DNA of 10,163 bases from RGIG8767 sp964487395 (lineage in GTDB: Bacteria; Bacillota; Clostridia; Lachnospirales; Lachnospiraceae): positions 1 to 10,163 of the forward strand of contig CAZAQH010000070.1 of the NCBI GenBank assembly GCA_964487395.1. Direction: 5' to 3'. The translations under genes and the position numbers were made by a program. The stretch's first letter is position 1. Each line of letters begins with the position of its first letter. The notes below the pieces were generated by a model that worked only from the letters and a program-made list of their open reading frames with translations, was not told where the DNA came from and searched no databases. Shown here one piece after another: positions 5,192 through 10,163 of this stretch.

Positions 5192-7441
5192 TTGAAAAGA
5201 AAGAAACAGGCAAAAAACATAATTTCATATGGTAAAAATAATAAGGGAATGTCACTGGTTACAGTTATTATCTCCATTGGCTTTGTCGCTATTTTGGCGA
5301 GCATTTTGTTAATGACATCTCTTATCAATTTCAAGATGAAAAGAATAAATGTTTATGCAAAAGATTCTTTTTATTCAGCAGAGCAGGTACTTGATGAAAT
5401 CAGTATAGGATTACAGAAAAGTATATCCGATGCATTGAGTGCTTCTTACATGGATGTAATGACTAATTATGCGGATGAAACATATACGACACAGAAAAAA
5501 GAAGAAATTTTACAGACAAAATATTATGAATATTTATGGGATGTGCTGGGAACAGATCCTTCGCACACTGCTTATGATACTGAGGTTTTATATAATTTCT
5601 TGAAAACGAGTACAAAATGGAGAGGTAGTGATACGGAAGGATACGGAGCCATTTTACGTTCTGTTGACAGTTTGGGAATAGCTGGTACAACGGGAGTTAT
5701 GGTTACTTATGACAAAAACGGAATTGTTCTTAAAAACCTTACCGTTTATTATAAGGACGCAAAAGGATTTATTTCTGAAATAAAGACAGATATTCGCCTT
5801 GCATATCCAAATTATGATTTCGCAGCTTCTACTGCACTTCCGGATATACCGGGCTATTCGTTTATTGCAGATAGTGGAGCAATTGTCAATTTACCGGGTG
5901 GCGGAAGCATTACCTTGGAAGGCAGCGCATATGCAGACTCTGTTATTGTAAGTGCCAATACAAATAAGACGACATTACAACAGAATGGACAGACGCAATT
6001 AATTGTAAAGCATGATTTGAATTTGAAGAATGCGTCTTATTCTAATGAAGAAACGACTGAACTGTGGAGTAATGATATTATTGTAGAGAGTAGTGATTTG
6101 CAGTTAAAAGGTGAGAGTAATGTTGCTGATGATATTAATATTAAAGGAAATGGAAGCACGATAAAGCTTGCCGGATATTACAATGGATTTGGAAACAGTC
6201 TTACGGATGCAGAAAAGAGCAGTGCAATTTTGGTAAATGGTATTAATTCAGAATTGGATTTGGCTAATCTTACCAAATTGCAGTTGTCAGGTCATGCATA
6301 TGTAGGAGTAAAAAGTAAAATCAAGAATGCAACGGAAGAAAACTTGCCGGAAGATGTATTAACTGGTGAGTCTTTAGCAGTGAAAAGCAATCAGCTTATG
6401 TATCTGGTTCCATCTGAATGTATAGGAGTACTGAATTCTACCGGAAGATCGCTTTATCAGAAAAATCCGTTGACACAGGATGAATATAATTCAATTTATA
6501 ATAAAACGGGAATAACAGAGATATCTACAGATATTGAGGTAAAGGCACTCGGTGAAACACTTGGCTCATTTATAAAGACAGAGGGTGGAATTCCAAAAGC
6601 AGAAAAGGTATTTGTAAAAACATCTGCAGGACCGACACTTGTATATTACTATATGAAGTTTGTTGATGAGGATGCTGCAAATGATTACTTTGTCAAATAC
6701 TACAATATTAATAAAGAGTCTATTGACAGCTATGCCAAGTTCTACGCAGAGTCGATTTCTTTCCCGAATACAGAGTCCTTGATTCGTCTTCGTATGGCAG
6801 GCAATGCGCTGATGGGAGATACGACCAATGGATTTGAAAGTAAAAATACGGTTATTGCGAATGCATCGGAGAAGTTTGCTTCCAACAATGAAACAAACAG
6901 TGATATTTTTACTGCATGGTGTACAAAATTAATAGGTAATTCCGCTGAACTTACTAATTTAAGGAAGCCTGCAAGTGAGACGGAAGGCGTTGTTTACGAT
7001 AATATCGTAAATGAGACTGCGTTCAATTCATTTATTGATAAATTCCATACTTCAGTAGCAAATACCGTAGTCTTAAGTGAAACAATAAACAGTAAAAATG
7101 CAGAAGCAGTTCTTACCAAAGGTGATTATGCAGTAAATAGCGAAGATATACATTTGGTAATAGCAAAAGGTGATGTTACTGTGAATGTCACGAATTTTAC
7201 CGGCACCATTATTGCAGATGGTACAGTGACATTCAGTAAAAGCTGCAACTTAAAATCAGACGAGGAATTAGTAAGAAGCTGCCTTCGTTTTTCACAGGCA
7301 GAAGGTGATATGGTATATCCGATTGCCAGTGTTTTTGTGGGCGGAAGCGACTTAATATATGCATCACTTACAGAGGGTGAAGAATCTGAATCGGTATCAC
7401 TTGCTGATTTAGTCATATACGAGAATTGGACAAAGGAATGA
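5192..7441 (+). CDS. Very large PilX/GspK-like minor pilin lacking Glu5, with beta-rich ectodomain
   Basis: A 749-residue protein when started at TTG 5192. A strongly basic 19-residue leader ends KNNKG, with cleavage expected at G19/M20, and a hydrophobic stem spans about 20-43. The mature protein begins MSLVT, so position 5 is Thr instead of Glu. That is the hallmark of the GspK/PilX type of tip subunit, and C. difficile PilK is, from memory, a comparable clostridial case. The region at about 45-215 is a helical-then-mixed pilin-like part. Residues about 219-375 are rich in short Val/Ile/Leu-Gly-Asn strands, resembling a beta-solenoid. A similar strand run with GTIIADGTVTF occurs at about 640-685. 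The central part (about 375-640) is unrecognised. It sits between the PilV-like and GspH-like genes, the expected company of a GspK/PilX protein. It would cap the pilus, since lack of Glu5 blocks adding a subunit above it. Ectodomain function is unknown. Confidence 0.82.
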   Translation: MKRKKQAKNIISYGKNNKGMSLVTVIISIGFVAILASILLMTSLINFKMKRINVYAKDSFYSAEQVLDEISIGLQKSISDALSASYMDVMTNYADETYTTQKKEEILQTKYYEYLWDVLGTDPSHTAYDTEVLYNFLKTSTKWRGSDTEGYGAILRSVDSLGIAGTTGVMVTYDKNGIVLKNLTVYYKDAKGFISEIKTDIRLAYPNYDFAASTALPDIPGYSFIADSGAIVNLPGGGSITLEGSAYADSVIVSANTNKTTLQQNGQTQLIVKHDLNLKNASYSNEETTELWSNDIIVESSDLQLKGESNVADDINIKGNGSTIKLAGYYNGFGNSLTDAEKSSAILVNGINSELDLANLTKLQLSGHAYVGVKSKIKNATEENLPEDVLTGESLAVKSNQLMYLVPSECIGVLNSTGRSLYQKNPLTQDEYNSIYNKTGITEISTDIEVKALGETLGSFIKTEGGIPKAEKVFVKTSAGPTLVYYYMKFVDEDAANDYFVKYYNINKESIDSYAKFYAESISFPNTESLIRLRMAGNALMGDTTNGFESKNTVIANASEKFASNNETNSDIFTAWCTKLIGNSAELTNLRKPASETEGVVYDNIVNETAFNSFIDKFHTSVANTVVLSETINSKNAEAVLTKGDYAVNSEDIHLVIAKGDVTVNVTNFTGTIIADGTVTFSKSCNLKSDEELVRSCLRFSQAEGDMVYPIASVFVGGSDLIYASLTEGEESESVSLADLVIYENWTKE
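7432..7437 (+). promoter_or_regulatory. Ribosome binding site of the GspH/FimU-like gene
   Basis: AAAGGA lies in the last codons of the preceding gene. Its 9-nt spacer points to the ATG at 7447. The ATG at 7438, which overlaps the upstream stop as ATGA, abuts the site and would have to rely on reinitiation. Confidence 0.55.
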
Positions 7442-7446
7442 CAGAT

Positions 7447-8004
7447 ATGATGAAAAATAAGAACCAGGGATTTTCTCTTGTTGAATTAATTGTAGTCATA
7501 GGAATAATGGCAGTTATGATTGGAATTGTTGGATTCTCTTTATCCTTTTTATTCAGCACGGAAGCAAAACAGGCAGTACAAAAGGTAAGTGGACAATTAA
7601 ATGAGACCAAAACAGGCGCTATGAGCAGGTATGATGAAGAGATGACTCTTTCCTATAAGACAAAGGATACTGTGGCGGCTATTCCATCAGATGGCTATTA
7701 CGTTAAACGAGAGAACTGGACCATAACGAATACAACAAATCTTGATAAAAAAAGCATGGGTACGGAAATTCGAAAAGTGGCATCCAAAAAGGTCGTTATC
7801 ACGGTTTGTTATGATGCATCTTCATCAATAGAACTTGGGGAAACGCATAGTTTGACAATCAGTTATGACCGGGCAAGCGGAGCGCTTGAAAATGCGATTC
7901 TTGACGGCAATCCCATTACACTTTCAGAAATTAAGTTTAAAAGCGGATTAAAGGAATATTCCATAGTATTTACTCCGGAAACGGGAAAACATGTTATACA
8001 GTAA
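7447..8004 (+). CDS. GspH/FimU-like minor prepilin
   Basis: A 185-residue prepilin when started at ATG 7447; the in-frame ATGs at 7438 and 7450 are alternatives that change only the leader. The leader ends NQG, cleavage is at G8/F9, and E13 is Glu5 of the mature protein. The stem FSLVELIVVIGIMAVMIGIVG is followed by a helix (about 35-60) with the pattern of GspH/FimT proteins. The C-terminus has short beta strands and ends KEYSIVFTPETGKHVIQ, resembling the end of the GspH domain. This is the only minor pilin here of normal size. It begins 5 nt after the previous stop and is followed 11 nt later by the PilW-like gene. In other systems GspH/FimU connects the tip complex to the major pilin fibre; that role is inferred from class and context. 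Confidence 0.82.
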   Translation: MMKNKNQGFSLVELIVVIGIMAVMIGIVGFSLSFLFSTEAKQAVQKVSGQLNETKTGAMSRYDEEMTLSYKTKDTVAAIPSDGYYVKRENWTITNTTNLDKKSMGTEIRKVASKKVVITVCYDASSSIELGETHSLTISYDRASGALENAILDGNPITLSEIKFKSGLKEYSIVFTPETGKHVIQ

Positions 8005-8009
8005 AGGAA
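8003..8009 (+). promoter_or_regulatory. Ribosome binding site of the PilW-like gene
   Basis: AAAGGAA overlapping the preceding stop codon, 6 nt before the ATG at 8016. Confidence 0.55.
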
Positions 8010-8015
8010 ACGTCT

Positions 8016-10106
8016 ATGAACAAGAATAGAGGATTTTCATTAGTAGAATTAATAGTGGCACTGGCAATATTCGCAATAGCGGGTATTGCTGTATTTGGGT
8101 TTGTCACCTATAGCTCTAATAATTTTTCCAGAGGAAATGGTGATGTGAAACTGCAATACGAACAGCAGCTTGCGGTTAACCAAATTCGCGATATTATTTT
8201 AGAAGCTTCTCACGGTATTTATTATGATAATACGACAAAAACGCTGGTTGTCTACAGCGAAGGAACAGATTCTTCAGGTGGTACAGTATATCCGGTAACT
8301 AAATTAACTTATGACGTATCGCAGCAGAAATTATACGTTGCACAGAAAACGTTTGCTACAGTAACAAGTATTACGCTTGCCGAGGTTAGTGAAAATAAGT
8401 TATTAGCAGAGAATGTTACTGATTTTCAGGTGGATTTGTCCAAGGTAAAAAGAAATAAAGTAAGCTTTACAATCAGTTTTTCGGTTAATGGCAAGGAGGT
8501 TACGGTTACCCCTGTTATTGCACTTCGAAATAAACTGACAGTAAGCGACGAAATAGATTCTATTTATACAGGCACCAAGACGGAGATAAAGAGTTTTATT
8601 AAAGGTGTCCAGATTATGAGGGGTGGAACCATTTTTGTCCAGGATGGAACAGATACCATTGGTAAACTGGCAAGTGGCACTGTTGTTGCTAATTATAAAG
8701 CAATCGTTACGACTACGGAAGATTCTACAAGAGAATATAAGGTTGAATGGGAGACAGACAGTACAGTCTCGGGAATAAGTGTAAATAAAACAACGGGAAG
8801 TGTTACCGTTGACAGCAGTGTGGCTGAGGATACAACGTTTAAATTAACGGCAAAGAGTGTGGATGATCCATTAAAATATGCTACGATTACAATCAAGGTA
8901 GTAGGAAATGGGGTATATCCGGTAAAAGTGCTGTTAAGTGAACCGGAAAAAGTAGAAGGAAACGGTTTCTGGAAATTCAAGATTAAGCCTACCATTACTT
9001 ATTCGGACGTAACAACTACTTCGGATGTCACAAAGCTTGATTGGCAAGGTATTGAGGCATTACCCGATGGATGCGATTTCTCCTTTGATGAAGAAAATAA
9101 TGGCATATTATATTTGACTAATAAAGCAAATGGTAAAAGCTTTACAATATTAACATCTACCAAAGAAGATGGAGCAGATGGTAATCCGGTTGTATCCAAC
9201 ATCATTACGATTACAATTGGAGCAAATGATATTCCAGAATATATATCAGGACCAACATTAAAACTAAATATTCCTGAGACTTTGGATCGAGGTGGAGAGT
9301 TACGTCCTTCTGTTACATGGACAAATGCGAAGAATTCTAATTTTACGTATCACTGGACGGTAGAACCTTATAAAGACGGGGATTCTGCGGACTGGACACC
9401 GAGTAAATTCAGATATATTAAAATGCAGGATCAAAGCGGAACGAATTCGATTACATGCACTACGGGTATACAATATCGAAATGTATCACTGAAATGCGGT
9501 AATCAGCTGGACTGGAATAATACATACAAATTAAAAATGTCAGTTTATGCCGTTAGTACAAAGGATGGCACAATATATGAAACGGAATCAAAGATTGTTA
9601 CCATCAATCCGGTTTCCTTTATCTTAAAGCCTGTTGAAGAGACCACAATATATAATACGAAATATCAGGGACCTATTGATGAGACTATGTATTGGTTTGA
9701 TTCTAATAACAATAAAAAAAATAATACCAGATGTTTCGATATGGAATATCAGGGCTTGAACTTGAATGCGACAGAAACATTAGGAAAATTTGGTGATTTT
9801 TCAGTTGATTTTAATTTTTATAATGTCCATGAGTTATACATATTGATGGGAGACAATCAAGGGTATCAACCTTATATTGCACGTCAGTCTTTGTGGCAGA
9901 ATAAGGCTTATTGTTTCTATGTACAGGCATCATGGGATTATGAAGGGATGATGAGTAAGCCGACAACACTTCAATATCAAGTAACATTCAGGGAAAACTC
10001 GTGGAAATATGAGATTCCGGTTAAATTCAGAATCGAAAATCCGGATGGTACCTATACAGATAAAGTCGTAATGATATATAAGTTTGTAAATAAGGAAGGC
10101 AATTAA
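8016..10106 (+). CDS. PilW/GspJ-like minor prepilin with large Ig-like ectodomain, candidate tip adhesin
   Basis: A 696-residue prepilin. The leader is only six residues (MNKNRG), cleavage is at G6/F7, and E11 is the conserved Glu5. The stem FSLVELIVALAIFAIAG and the following helix with YEQQLAVNQIRDIILEA (about 46-64) match the PilW/GspJ class. Pilin-type beta strands extend to about 190. Beyond that lie roughly 500 extra residues. Residues about 205-296 look like a bacterial Ig-like domain (alternating strands, with VSGISVNKTTGSVTV near the middle). About 300-405 and 406-540 appear to be two more beta-sandwich modules, the latter with Trp and Cys residues. Residues 541-696 form an aromatic- and Asn-rich C-terminal region I do not recognise. 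Modular beta domains on a tip pilin suggest binding to a surface, host glycan or plant polymer; this is inference. Domain borders are estimates by eye. Confidence 0.82.
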   Translation: MNKNRGFSLVELIVALAIFAIAGIAVFGFVTYSSNNFSRGNGDVKLQYEQQLAVNQIRDIILEASHGIYYDNTTKTLVVYSEGTDSSGGTVYPVTKLTYDVSQQKLYVAQKTFATVTSITLAEVSENKLLAENVTDFQVDLSKVKRNKVSFTISFSVNGKEVTVTPVIALRNKLTVSDEIDSIYTGTKTEIKSFIKGVQIMRGGTIFVQDGTDTIGKLASGTVVANYKAIVTTTEDSTREYKVEWETDSTVSGISVNKTTGSVTVDSSVAEDTTFKLTAKSVDDPLKYATITIKVVGNGVYPVKVLLSEPEKVEGNGFWKFKIKPTITYSDVTTTSDVTKLDWQGIEALPDGCDFSFDEENNGILYLTNKANGKSFTILTSTKEDGADGNPVVSNIITITIGANDIPEYISGPTLKLNIPETLDRGGELRPSVTWTNAKNSNFTYHWTVEPYKDGDSADWTPSKFRYIKMQDQSGTNSITCTTGIQYRNVSLKCGNQLDWNNTYKLKMSVYAVSTKDGTIYETESKIVTINPVSFILKPVEETTIYNTKYQGPIDETMYWFDSNNNKKNNTRCFDMEYQGLNLNATETLGKFGDFSVDFNFYNVHELYILMGDNQGYQPYIARQSLWQNKAYCFYVQASWDYEGMMSKPTTLQYQVTFRENSWKYEIPVKFRIENPDGTYTDKVVMIYKFVNKEGN

Positions 10107-10112
10107 TAATTT

Positions 10113-10119
10113 GAGGAGG
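10113..10119 (+). promoter_or_regulatory. Strong ribosome binding site of the next gene
   Basis: GAGGAGG, the best Shine-Dalgarno match in the window. The spacer is 8 nt to ATG 10128 and only 3 nt to ATG 10123, favouring the former. There is no terminator between the preceding stop and this site, so the operon continues. Confidence 0.7.
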
Positions 10120-10127
10120 CATATGCA

Positions 10128-10163
10128 ATGCGAAATATGCAAAGTAGAAAGCATAGAAAAAGA
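10128..10163 (+). CDS. Start of a further operon gene (partial, truncated by window end)
   Basis: Only 12 codons are visible: MRNMQSRKHRKR, a strongly basic start preceded by GAGGAGG at an 8-nt spacer. A basic start is compatible with the cytoplasmic leader of another prepilin or with a signal-anchored or secreted protein, but nothing more can be said. The overlapping frame from ATG 10123 is also open to the window edge and cannot be fully excluded; its spacing from the ribosome binding site is poor. Confidence 0.6.
   Translation, partial: MRNMQSRKHRKR

Noticed and set aside
8693..8995. A 100-codon open frame on the - strand inside the PilW-like gene, and similar antisense frames elsewhere
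   Set aside because: They lie opposite clear pilus genes, have no ribosome binding sites or family motifs, and are explained as shadows of the coding strand.
10135..10142. 8-base direct repeat ATATGCAA (10121-10128 and 10135-10142) around the last start codon
   Set aside because: Too short and AT-rich to mean anything without comparison; it spans a start region with no other sign of a mobile element.

Overview
The window is an uninterrupted stretch of a type IV pilus (T4P) operon. All genes are on the + strand, at spacings of 2-33 nt apart from one 108-nt gap. The DNA is AT-rich, the ribosome binding sites are purine-rich (AAAGGA, AAGGAG, GAGGAGG), one gene appears to start at TTG, and the outer-membrane components PilP and PilQ are absent from the place they usually follow PilO. 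Together this suggests a monoderm Firmicute of the class Clostridia, with a gut-type Lachnospiraceae or relative as the best guess. The taxonomy is inferred from style and gene order, not from a marker gene.

Layout. (1) 5-445: a small class III prepilin, probably the major pilin. (2) 461-1219: a complete bifunctional prepilin peptidase/N-methylase, PilD. (3) 1220-1327: the only sizeable gap, which holds a perfect 8-bp inverted repeat and a competing pairing. (4) 1328-3022: a natural PilM-PilN fusion, with a cytoplasmic actin-like domain, a transmembrane helix and an extracytoplasmic PilN domain. (5) 3025-3855: PilO. (6) 3881-8004 and 8016-10106: four consecutive pilin-like proteins resembling the PilV/GspI, PilX/GspK, FimU-GspH and PilW/GspJ classes. 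Three of them are very large (425, 749 and 696 aa) because long beta-rich ectodomains follow the pilin stem. (7) 10128 onward: the first 12 codons of a further gene behind a strong ribosome binding site. The operon continues past the window, and no terminator is visible.

How the parts work together. PilD would cut and N-methylate all five prepilins after their Gly. The PilMN and PilO proteins would form the inner alignment complex that links the cytoplasmic motor to the pilin pool. The four minor pilins match the set that in other systems forms the priming complex at the pilus tip (GspH-I-J-K or FimU-PilV-PilW-PilX), and the PilX-like member lacks Glu5 as GspK does. With ectodomains this large the tip would be bulky, and the Ig-like modules of the last protein make an adhesive role plausible. 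The motor ATPases (PilB, PilT) and platform protein (PilC) are not here and are presumably upstream or elsewhere.

No stretch over 300 bases lacks a gene. I saw no tRNA, rRNA, CRISPR array, insertion sequence or phage signature.
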